Origin: Wolbachia endosymbiont of Armadillidium arcangelii
GTDB lineage: Bacteria; Pseudomonadota; Alphaproteobacteria; Rickettsiales; Anaplasmataceae
Reading direction: 5' to 3'
Length of the DNA: 64,000 bases
NCBI RefSeq assembly: GCF_040207875.1
Contig: NZ_CP157942.1
Coordinates: forward strand, 186,001 to 250,000
The notes below the pieces were generated by a model. It did not search any database, had not been told where the DNA came from, and saw only the letters and a program-made list of their open reading frames with translations. This document shows, piece by piece, positions 38,649 through 46,580 of this stretch (within the stretch, counting starts at the first letter, position 1; the number at the start of each line of letters is the position of its first letter). Position numbers and translations under genes: made by a program.

Positions 38649-38937
38649 GCTCAAATACGATATTATCTATTCAAAAAATATTCTTAAGAAAGATCTTCCA
38701 CGCATCTCAAAAGAAATAAGGTCAAGTATCATAAAAGCCATAGAAGAGCGACTGGCAGTTGATCCAATGAAATTTGGTAAACCGTTATATGGTAACTTCA
38801 AAGGACACAGAAGGGTAAGAGTTGATGATTACCGCATTGTCTATCGTGTGGACGTTATAGAATACAAAGTAATTATTGTTTCAATAAAGCACAGAAGTGT
38901 TGTTTATAAGCAAACAAAGTTATCAGATTTATTATAA
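38638..38937 (+). CDS. RelE/ParE-superfamily toxin, module 1
   Basis: The 99-residue protein has the RelE fold signature GNFKGHRRVRVDDYRIVYRV, followed by a beta strand and VSIKHRSVVYK. RelE enzymes cleave mRNA on the ribosome, while ParE relatives poison gyrase. The basic residues (H, R, R and the Y-R-x-x-Y) fit the RelE branch. The frame is intact. A hairpin terminator follows directly. Confidence 0.85.
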   Translation: MEHKLKYDIIYSKNILKKDLPRISKEIRSSIIKAIEERLAVDPMKFGKPLYGNFKGHRRVRVDDYRIVYRVDVIEYKVIIVSIKHRSVVYKQTKLSDLL

Positions 38938-38943
38938 GTCAAA

Positions 38944-38973
38944 GATCTCTTCTGAATTTTTAGAAGAGATCTT
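38944..38973 (+). terminator. Hairpin terminator after module 1
   Basis: AGATCTCTTCT and AGAAGAGATCT form a perfect 11-bp stem around GAATTTTT, followed by TTTATT. It lies between the toxin stop and the promoter of module 2. Confidence 0.75.
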
Positions 38974-38976
38974 TAT

Positions 38977-39005
38977 TGAAAATTTCAGGAAAATGTTGTA
39001 TAATT
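38977..39005 (+). promoter_or_regulatory. Promoter of toxin-antitoxin module 2
   Basis: TTGAAA (38977-38982), a 17-bp spacer and TATAAT (39000-39005), with the same flanking block as in module 1, 24 bp before the antitoxin ATG. Confidence 0.8.
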
Positions 39006-39028
39006 ACTCATAAACTTCGGTAAAATTT

Positions 39029-39250
39029 ATGGCAGATTCAAGGATTAATGTAACCTTTGATACAGAAACCTCACAACACCTTATTGAGCTGGCTAAGGCT
39101 ACTAAGCAGTCTGTTCAAAAGTTAGCAGGAAAGCTGGTCAAAGAAGCGATCGAGCTTGAAGCAGAAGATATTGCGTTTTCTAAAATTATTAGGGAATTGA
39201 GTGATGATGATGCAGAAGAAATAGAAGATAGTGAAGACATCTGGAAATAA
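39029..39250 (+). CDS. RelB-like antitoxin, module 2
   Basis: A 73-residue protein, MADSRINVTFDTETSQHLIE, clearly paralogous to the module 1 antitoxin over the first 50 residues. The acidic tail (FSKIIRELSDDDAEEIEDSE) has diverged. It overlaps the toxin gene by 20 bp, as in module 4. Confidence 0.82.
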   Translation: MADSRINVTFDTETSQHLIELAKATKQSVQKLAGKLVKEAIELEAEDIAFSKIIRELSDDDAEEIEDSEDIWK

Positions 39251-39539
39251 ACGTTATACTCTCAAATATCTCAAACATGTTATTAAGAGGAATATACCTT
39301 CCTTACCAGAAGACATTAAACCAAGTATTAAAGAAGCAATAAAAGAATATCTAGAGACTGATCCTATTGGTAATGGTGTATCATTACGCAATAGATTAAA
39401 GGGACATCGCAGAATACGAGTGGGTGATTATCGTATCATCTACCGTGTAGATACTGCAAAACGTATAGTAACTGTTGTTTCGATAGGACATAGAGATAAC
39501 ATTTACAATCAGGCAATATTAGACTTACTAAAACGTTAA
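39231..39539 (+). CDS. RelE/ParE-superfamily toxin, module 2
   Basis: A 102-residue protein with RLKGHRRIRVGDYRIIYRVD and VVSIGHRDNIYN, the same signature as module 1. Its ATG lies within the antitoxin gene. Its end overlaps the 3' end of the convergent helicase gene by four bases. Confidence 0.85.
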   Translation: MKTSGNKRYTLKYLKHVIKRNIPSLPEDIKPSIKEAIKEYLETDPIGNGVSLRNRLKGHRRIRVGDYRIIYRVDTAKRIVTVVSIGHRDNIYNQAILDLLKR

Positions 39540-40405
39540 ATCAATATCCTGCCAGTATTAACTTGATAAGGTACCGTAACCTTTCCAGTTGAGCCGCTTC
39601 TATTCTTTGCAACGTTTATCTCCAGTTCGTTATTAGAGCCTATTTTATAGTAGCTGTCTCTGTAGAGTAGTAAAACTATGTCAGCATCCTGTTCGATGCT
39701 CCCTGACTCTCTTAGGTCTGCTAGTTGCGGTCTTTTGTTTTGCCTTTCTTCTACTCTGCGACTAATTTGTGATAATGCTACAACAGGAACTTCAAAGTCT
39801 TTGGCGATGTTCTTTAAAGTTCTGCTGATCTCTGTTACCTCAAGAGTTCTATTCTCCGTTCTTCCTGATCCTCTGAGTAGCTGCAGATAGTCAATGTAGA
39901 TGCATTTTATGCTGTATCTTTTACAGATTGATGCGATTTTTTTTCTGAGGACATTTAAATCTATATTGCCTGAGTTATCGATGAGAATATTTAGAAAAGT
40001 TATTTGATTTATTCCGCGATATAAAAGATCCATATTTTCATTCTTGAGAATGTTATTTATTGTTTCATTCACTTCGATGCTGATTATTCTATTGATCAAT
40101 TGATTGGCTGACATCTCAAGTGAGAAGAAGCAGATGTATTCATGGTCATTTAAGAGCTTTGCGGCCTGTAAGGCCATGTATAATGCTATTGAGGTCTTAC
40201 CAATTGAAGTACGAGCGGCAAGCACAGTGAGCTCTCCTTCCTTGAAGCCACCTGTTATTCTATCAAGCTCCTCTATTCCTGTGGTCATTCCTTCGATGTC
40301 ACTCGTATTGCTGAGTAGCTTATTGATATAGTTTTTATAGTCTTTGAGATAGTCAAAGATTAACTTGACGTCCTCATCGACCCTGAGCCCTCCTTCCTGA
40401 TCCAT
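39536..40405 (-). CDS. DnaB-like replicative helicase, ATPase domain only (phage type)
   Basis: The 289-residue protein corresponds to the C-terminal RecA-like domain of DnaB. It has the linker GIEELDRITGGFKEGELTVLAARTSIGKTSIA (Walker A), FFSLEMSANQL, CIYIDYLQLL (Walker B), a VALSQISRRVEERQNKRPQL region, and NRSGSTGKV near the end. The usual N-terminal primase-interaction domain (about 150 residues) is missing, and the frame opens at ATGGATCAGGAAGG after AAGGTG. Short DnaB-like proteins occur in phages, so a prophage origin is likely. The sequence of its start is repeated, inverted, at 40558-40588. Confidence 0.85.
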   Translation of the reverse strand: MDQEGGLRVDEDVKLIFDYLKDYKNYINKLLSNTSDIEGMTTGIEELDRITGGFKEGELTVLAARTSIGKTSIALYMALQAAKLLNDHEYICFFSLEMSANQLINRIISIEVNETINNILKNENMDLLYRGINQITFLNILIDNSGNIDLNVLRKKIASICKRYSIKCIYIDYLQLLRGSGRTENRTLEVTEISRTLKNIAKDFEVPVVALSQISRRVEERQNKRPQLADLRESGSIEQDADIVLLLYRDSYYKIGSNNELEINVAKNRSGSTGKVTVPYQVNTGRILI

Positions 40406-40588
40406 TCTTCACCTTAAACCGGAGGCTCCTCAAACTCAAGATCTTGTTTCGTCGCCTCTCCCAATGAGTTATATTATATTATTTATAAATAATATAATAT
40501 AACTTATAGTGGGGGGTACCCAAAAAAATGGTTATTTTTGAGCTGAGCAAAGCCACCTAAGGTGAAGAATGGATCAGGAAGGAGGGCT
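40386..40588. repeat. 31-bp inverted repeat flanking a palindrome
   Basis: The helicase start region (40386-40416) and 40558-40588 are perfect inverted copies (TAAGGTGAAGAATGGATCAG, then GAAGGAGGGCT). Between them lies the 38-bp palindrome at 40467-40504. A third, direct, slightly changed copy (ATGGATCAGCAAGGAGGGCT) is at 41198. The last two copies are both followed by GTATAAT. Confidence 0.85.
40467..40504. repeat. Perfect 38-bp AT-rich palindrome
   Basis: AGTTATATTATATTATTTA is followed directly by its reverse complement. It lies upstream of the phage-type helicase gene. It could be a cruciform, a replication-related site, or the residue of an inverted duplication. Confidence 0.9.
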
Positions 40589-40604
40589 GTATAATAATAT
40601 ATTT

Positions 40605-40889
40605 CTACAGTAAATCTAATGGTATCTTATCATAAACATCTTTTCTATATCCTACTGAAGCAGGAATTATTTTATGTTCTGCAATGTTTATACGGTACAC
40701 AATACGACAATCTTTAGTTCTGAAGCTTCTATATCCTTTCAAATTACCACTTAGCGGTTTACCAACCTTGAATGGATTAAATGCAATTTCGTCTTCTATG
40801 AGTTTTTTTATTTTTTTTCTTATTTCTGGTGACAAGGGACGAAAATCTCTCTTAAAGATTTTTTCTGGGTAATCAACCTCATACTTCAC
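40605..40889 (-). CDS. RelE/ParE-superfamily toxin, module 3
   Basis: A 94-residue protein, MKYEVDYPEKIFKRDFRPLS, with GNLKGYRSFRTKDCRIVYRI. The family motif is changed: GHRR becomes GYRS and the Tyr before R-I-V is Cys. Activity may therefore differ or be lost. It is separated from its antitoxin by only seven bases. Confidence 0.8.
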   Translation of the reverse strand: MKYEVDYPEKIFKRDFRPLSPEIRKKIKKLIEDEIAFNPFKVGKPLSGNLKGYRSFRTKDCRIVYRINIAEHKIIPASVGYRKDVYDKIPLDLL

Positions 40890-40896
40890 AATTTAT

Positions 40897-41133
40897 TTAT
40901 GCAGATAATAGTGTATCCCAATCTACATCACCGCCTTTAATCATCTTTGCATCAGGAGAATCAGTTTCCTTGATGATTTTCGAGAGTGCGATATTTTCAA
41001 TTTCACATTCGATTCCATCTATGACTAACCTTTTTGCTAACTTTTCAACTGACTCTTTGTTGAATGTAGCTAGTTGGGTGAGATTGTGGAGAGCTTTTGA
41101 GTTGAGTGTTATAACAACTTTTGAATCATCCAT
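40897..41133 (-). CDS. RelB-like antitoxin, module 3
   Basis: A protein of 78 residues from ATG 41133 (MDDSKVVITLNSKALHNLTQ). This start is chosen over 41145 because it aligns with the other three antitoxins and follows TTGGTAAAATTT, like them. The C-terminus KMIKGGDVDWDTLLSA resembles that of module 1. Confidence 0.8.
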   Translation of the reverse strand: MDDSKVVITLNSKALHNLTQLATFNKESVEKLAKRLVIDGIECEIENIALSKIIKETDSPDAKMIKGGDVDWDTLLSA

Positions 41134-41161
41134 AAATTTTACCAAGATATACTGCTACATA

Positions 41162-41190
41162 AGTATACAACATTTTCCTAAAATTTTCAA
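41162..41190 (-). promoter_or_regulatory. Promoter of toxin-antitoxin module 3
   Basis: On the reverse strand TTGAAA (41190-41185), a 17-bp spacer and TATACT (41167-41162). The block is the same as in the other modules. Confidence 0.75.
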
Positions 41191-41250
41191 TAAAGAATGG
41201 ATCAGCAAGGAGGGCTGTATAATGAAATATACTATGCTTATAGGAAGGTT

Positions 41251-41535
41251 CTAACTTTTATAGATGTATTCTCTATGCTCTATTGCAGTAATTATTACTG
41301 TACGTTCTAATTTACTTATCCTATAAACCAAACGATAATCACCAGATCGTATTCTACGATGTCCTTTGAACTCACCGAGTAATGGATCTCCTGCTTTTTC
41401 AGGAGAAAGTGTAAGACGCTCTTTTACAATTTCTTTTATCCTTGACCATATTGTCTTTGGAAGGTTTGAAATGTCTTTGTGAACTACATTTTCCTCATAG
41501 CAGATTAAATACTTATCACCAGTTGATGTCTTCAT
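41251..41535 (-). CDS. RelE/ParE-superfamily toxin, module 4
   Basis: ATG 41535 (MKTSTGDKYLICYEENVVHK) is chosen by analogy with module 2, where the toxin also starts MKTSG inside the antitoxin gene. The 94-residue product has GEFKGHRRIRSGDYRLVYRI and AIEHREYIYK. The frame is intact. Confidence 0.83.
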   Translation of the reverse strand: MKTSTGDKYLICYEENVVHKDISNLPKTIWSRIKEIVKERLTLSPEKAGDPLLGEFKGHRRIRSGDYRLVYRISKLERTVIITAIEHREYIYKS

Positions 41536-41725
41536 GCCTGATGAATTTTGCATTTCGAGTGTCACGTTGAATAGCAAGTTTGGCTATTGCCATATCTTCT
41601 TCATTTTCAATTGCTTCTTTTATAAACTGCTCTGCTAGCTCTTGAGCTGATTGATTCTTTACTTTAGCCAGACGAGCAAGGTCTTTTAAAACTTTTTCAC
41701 TAATATTAATGCCTGAATCAGCCAT
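41516..41725 (-). CDS. RelB-like antitoxin, module 4
   Basis: A 69-residue protein, MADSGINISEKVLKDLARLA, with the helix NQSAQELAEQFIKEAIE and the tail KFIRHEDINW. It overlaps the toxin gene by 20 bp. Paralogous to the other three. Confidence 0.82.
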   Translation of the reverse strand: MADSGINISEKVLKDLARLAKVKNQSAQELAEQFIKEAIENEEDMAIAKLAIQRDTRNAKFIRHEDINW

Positions 41726-41749
41726 AAGTTTTACCGAAATCTACCATTA

Positions 41750-41778
41750 ATTATACAATATTTTCCTAAAATTTTCAA
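41750..41778 (-). promoter_or_regulatory. Promoter of toxin-antitoxin module 4
   Basis: On the reverse strand TTGAAA (41778-41773), a 17-bp spacer and TATAAT (41755-41750), then the conserved CGGTAAAACTTATGG around the start. Confidence 0.8.
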
Positions 41779-41851
41779 TAAAGAATTATATTGACAGATT
41801 ATGGTAGGTTGAGTATACACGGGTATTAGCTTTTGCTGATGTTAAGGAGAA

Positions 41852-41938
41852 ATGACACAGAAGTTAATACTAAGTATAGTATTGCAAGACATTATTAGGA
41901 ATAGAGAGGGTATGCCAGCCGCACTGCCATTAAGTTAA
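41852..41938 (+). pseudogene. 5' end of an unknown gene, cut off by the IS
   Basis: ATG 41852 follows TAAGGAGAA, a strong ribosome site. It encodes MTQKLILSIVLQDIIRNREG and MPA, and then enters the IS end (ALPLS, stop). The rest of the gene is not seen on the far side of the IS. Family unknown. Confidence 0.45.
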
Positions 41939-43496
41939 GGGAAAGAGAAGTTAAGATTGGACAAAAAATTTGAAGCGATTGATAATTATGGTAAATACTA
42001 GGGTGAATTTTTAAGAAAAGGGAGTCTGAAAAGTGCAAGTTATTTAAAAAAGTAATAATTGCAGGTTATTTTGCAAAGAATGTACTAATGCAATGATACT
42101 GAAAAGATATCTTGAATTTAAAACACATGTTTTCTAGCTCTTTTCTGGTAGTTGAGTGAACGAATATCAGATATCTTATGACGATCAACTCTTCTCCCTT
42201 TTCTTACCACTAAAGTGTTCATCAAAAATAACTGTGATAGTCGATCCATAATGCAGTCTATGTCTGACTCTGTAGAAAAAATATCAAAGGCTAAGTTTTT
42301 AATCGCATTAAATGAGACAGATTTATTGATGCTTTTTTTTAGTTTACTATTCTGTGCGCTCAATGTCTCTTCATCATCTTCTATCATGATACTTTCTAGA
42401 TTACTGATGAAGATAGTTGACCAAAAATCCTGCTTGATAGTTTCAATACTTTTTCCTGTGAAATTCTCTAAATTTAATCTTCCCTTCAGCCTAGAAAAAA
42501 ATGTTTCTACTCCCCAGCGCAAGTAATATAATCTCTCAAACTCTTCGACTGTAAAACTTTGCTCATCTAACAGAGATGTTACTAACACTTCAACTTCTCC
42601 AGAAGAAAGTATTATTTTGACTAACCTGAATTTCATCTCATCAGGTAATCCTAGCTTTCGTAGCTGTCTTGCTACTTTAATAGGTGCGGTAGACACTACC
42701 ACCATACTAGATGGGCTTTCCGGCTTAAACATAGCGTTTATTTCATTGAAAGACGAACTTGGACAGCGAATTATATAATTGATTTTCCTTCCTGTAAGCT
42801 CAGCAAGAAATCGATAAGATACGTATCCTCTATCACAGATTAACAAATCGTCTGATTTTATGGATTCAAGCATACCGATCGCTAAATCAACCTCATAGCT
42901 GTCACCTCTACTTAGCACAGATTTTATTGCAATATTATTTAGCACATCGTAGCAAACTTCAAAGGTTGCACTTGTATAGTCTTCAAATCTCTGGATTCCA
43001 TTCCATACTGCTCTTGAGCCAAACTCGCCTATTATTTTGTCGCTCTTTGGCAGAATCAGTATTGAAGCATCAAATGCAAGTACTCTGAAGCCATGGTGGG
43101 TTTTAAATTCCTGATCTTGGTAGTATAGGGAAACTATATCATCATTTAACTCTGAAAACGCAGTATGCTTTAGCTTCTTTCTTGCTTGAGTAAATGCACT
43201 TGCCGTAATTGTGTAATCTTTTCTTGTATGCAGAACAAACTCATTAAGCATTACTTGTAATGACTTTACACTCTTTCTAAAAATCAGGAGAAATACATTA
43301 ATGAAGGGCAGCTTTCTTTTTCGTGAGAAGTCTTTTGAGGATGCTCTGTGTGCGTTTATAAAGTTTAAACTCATCAATTTATTTTTTATAAACATGATTA
43401 TTCTTTTTTTTACTCATGTCATTACTTCTTTTAATTTGTGGATCTTACCTGATTTTACAATACAGTCCATCACTTTCCCTTAACTTAATGGCAGTG
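41922..43496 (-). mobile_element. IS4-family element, copy 2 (1,575 bp)
   Basis: The same terminal repeat as copy 1 (CACTGCCATTAAGTTAAGGG at 41922, complement ending at 43496), with identical length and inverted orientation. The pair brackets 37410-41921. No convincing target duplication is visible at either copy, which suits recombination between copies. Confidence 0.93.
42118..43395 (-). CDS. IS4-family DDE transposase (intact)
   Basis: A 425-residue transposase. Segments ASAFTQARKKL, VLAFDASILILP (first D), LLICDRGYVSYR (second D) and YYLRWGVETFFSRLKGRLNL (Y-R-E-K signature) are in the IS4 order. The frame is unbroken, so this copy is probably the source of the transposase for both copies. 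The start MFIKNKLMSLNF lies in the IS leader. Confidence 0.94.
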   Translation of the reverse strand: MFIKNKLMSLNFINAHRASSKDFSRKRKLPFINVFLLIFRKSVKSLQVMLNEFVLHTRKDYTITASAFTQARKKLKHTAFSELNDDIVSLYYQDQEFKTHHGFRVLAFDASILILPKSDKIIGEFGSRAVWNGIQRFEDYTSATFEVCYDVLNNIAIKSVLSRGDSYEVDLAIGMLESIKSDDLLICDRGYVSYRFLAELTGRKINYIIRCPSSSFNEINAMFKPESPSSMVVVSTAPIKVARQLRKLGLPDEMKFRLVKIILSSGEVEVLVTSLLDEQSFTVEEFERLYYLRWGVETFFSRLKGRLNLENFTGKSIETIKQDFWSTIFISNLESIMIEDDEETLSAQNSKLKKSINKSVSFNAIKNLAFDIFSTESDIDCIMDRLSQLFLMNTLVVRKGRRVDRHKISDIRSLNYQKRARKHVF

Positions 43497-43783
43497 ACAC
43501 TGGCATCCAGGAATTTTATTAAGTTGGTAAGCGTAAAAGTAGCCGTTTTATGTTAAAATACAACGTTTTGATGATTATGAAAAAGCTGGATCCCAGTGTC
43601 AAGCACTGGGATGACACCATCATAAAGGAACTAGTGTCAGCTACTTGAATGACAAGAAAGAGGGCATTGGGATGACATCGAAGAAGATACTCAAATAACA
43701 CCTTCATGGTGACTTAAATCACAAGTTCATGATGCTCCTTTAAAAAGCACCATTTACTTAAGATTTTTCTAAGCCTGTAATAC
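43497..43783. repeat. Intergenic interval with a palindromic repeat
   Basis: At 43583-43625 GCTGGATCCCAGTGTCAAGCACTGGGATGACACC forms a hairpin of the same family as the in-frame inserts in comEC and carB. A second, decayed piece follows (AGTGTCAGCTACTTGAATGA). No gene is visible. Confidence 0.75.
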
Positions 43784-44110
43784 CTATACACATTTACTTT
43801 GATTAGAATCCCATGCTTTACCAGAAGGGCAATTGTTACTAGTACATGCAGCTTGTCCTGTTATTGCCTTCACAATTGCAGGGGCACCAAAAAATACAGC
43901 AGTAAATGCACCTAGTGCAAAAAGTGCTGGCCACGGCATTCTCCCAAATATCGCAAGCAAGGCTGCACCTATTATCACTATTGTGATCATCGGCCCACCT
44001 AAGCTGTGAGTATAGTTTACTATTTTGCATATTACTGCTGATGTTTCATCAGCATTTGCATCAAATACGAAGGAAAGAATTAAAGCTACAAGTAGAAGAA
44101 AGTTTTTCAT
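43784..44110 (-). CDS. virB2: VirB2-like type IV secretion pilin, copy 1
   Basis: A 108-residue protein with a signal peptide (MKNFLLLVALILSFVFDANA) and the two-helix TrbC/VirB2 body (GGPMITIVIIGAALLAIFGR, then MPWPALFALGAFTAVFFGAP), ending in a Cys-containing tail (ACTSNNCPSGKAWDSNQSKC). VirB2 forms the pilus of the type IV secretion system that exports effectors. The second copy lies 116 bp upstream on the same strand, with near-identical membrane helices and a different tail. Confidence 0.88.
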   Translation of the reverse strand: MKNFLLLVALILSFVFDANADETSAVICKIVNYTHSLGGPMITIVIIGAALLAIFGRMPWPALFALGAFTAVFFGAPAIVKAITGQAACTSNNCPSGKAWDSNQSKCV

Positions 44111-44225
44111 TATGTCTCCGTATTTAACGCTGGATTATCTATCATTTTAATTAAATTTGAGTAAATGATACAAGTTGTATCATTTACTCAATACTTTTTA
44201 CTGACACGTGTATCCTCCACTTGCA

Positions 44226-44573
44226 TCAGGACTTACACGTGTATACTCCATCTGCATCAGGCTTCAATGTTTGTCCAGCAGGACATGTCTCGCACTTACT
44301 TGCTGCATCTGGCGCTATTTTTGAAACAACGACAGGGGCACCAAAAAACACAGCAGTAAATGCACCAAGTGCAAAAAGTGCTGGCCATGGCATTCTGCCA
44401 AATATTGCAAGCAAGGCTGCACCTATTATCACTATTGTAATCATCGGCCCACCTAAGCCATGAGTATAACCCATTATTTTGCAGATTACTGCTGATGTTG
44501 CGTCTAGACCAGCAGCACTTGCATCAAACGCAAAGGAGAGAATTAAAGCTACAAGTAGAAGAAAATTTTTCAT
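44226..44573 (-). CDS. virB2: VirB2-like type IV secretion pilin, copy 2
   Basis: A 115-residue paralogue, with signal peptide MKNFLLLVALILSFAFDASA and the same central helices, down to the GGPMITIVIIGAALLAIFGR block. It differs after FFGAP, where the tail reads VVVSKIAPDAASKCETCPAG and has CxxC and a final Cys. Tandem virB2 paralogues with variable tails are known in Rickettsiales. No other vir genes are in the window. Confidence 0.88.
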   Translation of the reverse strand: MKNFLLLVALILSFAFDASAAGLDATSAVICKIMGYTHGLGGPMITIVIIGAALLAIFGRMPWPALFALGAFTAVFFGAPVVVSKIAPDAASKCETCPAGQTLKPDADGVYTCKS

Positions 44574-44708
44574 TATGCCTCCGATAATTTCTGTTTCATA
44601 TTTAACTATCTATCACATTGATTAAGTTTAAGTAAATGGTGAGGATTTTTTGCTTAAAAATATCCTTTATTTCATTTAGAATACTTTTCTTAGTTTATTT
44701 ATATTACA

Positions 44709-45524
44709 GTGCTACAGAAATTTTATAGCATCGTTTATTGCCTTTATCGTGCTTTGATTGACACAATTTACAATGATGGAGTGGAGCACGCAGGGTATCT
44801 GTCATTTTTAATCCTGTTATCAATATTTCCTTTTCTTATTGTTTTAATGGCTGTGGCGTCAACATTCGCAAGTTTCTTAGACCAATACAACGTCGGCTGG
44901 GCATTCATTATTGATAACATGCCACAGGATATTTTATCATCTTTGATGCCGCGTATTAGAGAGATAATATCAGGCCCGCCGCAAAGCTTACTAACTTTAG
45001 CAATTGTAGGCGCTGTTTGGACCGCCTCGTCAACAATTGAAGGGCTAAGAACAGTATTGAACAAAGCTTATAAAATTCCGGTTTCGCCGCCTTATATATG
45101 GAGAAGGGTACTCAGTATATTACAATTTTTAGTGATCACACTTATTATAACTCTAACTATAGTGTTCTCTACATTAGTGCCGATGCTAATTGATTTTTCC
45201 TATCAGGGGATTAGTTATACTAAATATCTCCTCATTGAATTTGTACTTTTCACAGTAGTCTCTTGGCTATATTTTATGTTGCCAAACATAAAACAAAACT
45301 TATCAGACGTATTTCCCGGATCTTGTGTGGCTGTTATTCTTTGGACAATTTCCGCTTCGGCTTTCAAGCAATACTTAAAAGCTTCCTTTGACCAACTGAA
45401 TTTGATATATGGAAGTTTAGGTGGTGTGGTGGTGTCGTTACTATTTTTTTATGTGCTAAGTTTGATTTTTATATATGGAGCAAAATTTAATTTTCAGCTA
45501 AAATACTTCAATGAATCTCGCTAA
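44709..45524 (+). CDS. YihY/BrkB-family inner-membrane protein
   Basis: A 271-residue protein with six hydrophobic segments. Conserved family features include the N-terminal HAGYLSFLILLSIFPFLIVL, WTASSTIEGLRTVLNKAYKI and YGSLGGVVVSLLFFYVLSLI. Its role is unclear in any species (formerly annotated as RNase BN in error). The start is GTG 44709. The end overlaps the region just before the SDR gene, so the two are probably co-transcribed. Confidence 0.88.
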   Translation: MLQKFYSIVYCLYRALIDTIYNDGVEHAGYLSFLILLSIFPFLIVLMAVASTFASFLDQYNVGWAFIIDNMPQDILSSLMPRIREIISGPPQSLLTLAIVGAVWTASSTIEGLRTVLNKAYKIPVSPPYIWRRVLSILQFLVITLIITLTIVFSTLVPMLIDFSYQGISYTKYLLIEFVLFTVVSWLYFMLPNIKQNLSDVFPGSCVAVILWTISASAFKQYLKASFDQLNLIYGSLGGVVVSLLFFYVLSLIFIYGAKFNFQLKYFNESR

Positions 45525-45534
45525 GGAGAAAGAA

Positions 45535-46275
45535 ATGGGTAAGTTAGAAGGTAAAGTAGCTTTAATTACCGGGGCTTCAGGTGGAGTAGGCTCTTCTGTT
45601 GCAAAAAAACTTGTAAAAGAAGGTGCATCTGTGATTCTGATTTCCAGATCTCTTGATAATCTCAGACCACTACATAATGAAATTGAAAAGTTTAGAGAAG
45701 GCTCTGTGAAACTAATTCAGCTTGATCTTTTGGATTTTGAGAGCGTAAAAGTACTGCCAAATATGATAGAAAGCCTAAAATTATCAGAATCTGGAGCACT
45801 TGATATACTAGTTGCGTGTACTGGAATTTTAGGAAAACTGAACCCCATTCACGACTATGAGATTGAAGAGCTACAGCACGTAATGAATACAAATTTTACT
45901 GCCAATTGGTACTTGCTAAAAAACTTAGATCCAATGCTAAAAAAGTCTAATGCTGGAAGAGTGATATTCATGACCTCAGAGGTGACACTTTCTCCTTCCT
46001 CTTATCCATATTGGATGCCGTATGCTGCAAGTAAAGTTGCACTAGAAATAATGGTGCAGATATATGCATCTGAGACAAAACATACGAATTTGTGCGTAAA
46101 TGCTGTGTATTTAGAAGGGCCTGTCGATAGTGAAATGTATAAGCAAGCGTTTCCCGGAAAAGACACATCTGAATTGGTGCCACCTGATGAACTAACAGAC
46201 AAATTTGTGGAGCTTGCTTCTAACGATTGCAGCGTATCAGGAAAAATCTTACCACTTAGCAAATCTCCTGAATAA
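45535..46275 (+). CDS. Short-chain dehydrogenase/reductase
   Basis: The start MGKLEGKVALITGASGG follows AAGGAGAAAGAA. It is preferred over the earlier frame start at 45511, which overlaps the previous gene. The 246-residue protein has the Rossmann GASGGVG, the catalytic Ser region FMTSEVTLSPSSYPYW and YAASK. Related Rickettsiales/alphaproteobacterial enzymes act like ketoreductases, but the substrate cannot be told from sequence. Confidence 0.9.
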   Translation: MGKLEGKVALITGASGGVGSSVAKKLVKEGASVILISRSLDNLRPLHNEIEKFREGSVKLIQLDLLDFESVKVLPNMIESLKLSESGALDILVACTGILGKLNPIHDYEIEELQHVMNTNFTANWYLLKNLDPMLKKSNAGRVIFMTSEVTLSPSSYPYWMPYAASKVALEIMVQIYASETKHTNLCVNAVYLEGPVDSEMYKQAFPGKDTSELVPPDELTDKFVELASNDCSVSGKILPLSKSPE

Positions 46276-46322
46276 ATTACCATAGTATCTGCAAAGATAC
46301 CGTTAAGCCCACAACTGTATGA

Positions 46323-46477
46323 ACATTGTGATTTGAGTCCACTAAGAAGGATGTCATCCCAGTGCCTCTATGGTGTCATTCCAGTGCTTGACACTGGAAT
46401 CTAGAAAAAAAGAAGCTGGATCCCAGTGTCTGGGCACTGGGATGACATCCTTCTTAGTGGACTCAAATTGCAATGTT
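46323..46477. repeat. Large inverted repeat containing palindromic elements
   Basis: Arms of about 43 bp (starting ACATTGTGATTTGAGTCCAC at 46323, complement ending at 46477) differ at very few positions. Between them lies a second nested hairpin (CATTCCAGTGCTTGACACTGGAATCTAG). The segment 46276-46580 has no gene. Confidence 0.85.
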
Positions 46478-46580
46478 TGTAAAGTTATACGTTAAGCCTA
46501 AAAGTAGTTAGGTTTAATAAAAATTCACATATACAGGAAAGATTGGTAACATTACTTGAATAGAGACCGTTATTGTAATT

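Noticed and set aside
44165..44463. Forward frames opposite virB2 copy 2
   Set aside because: Antisense to a well-supported pilin gene with signal peptide and ribosome site.
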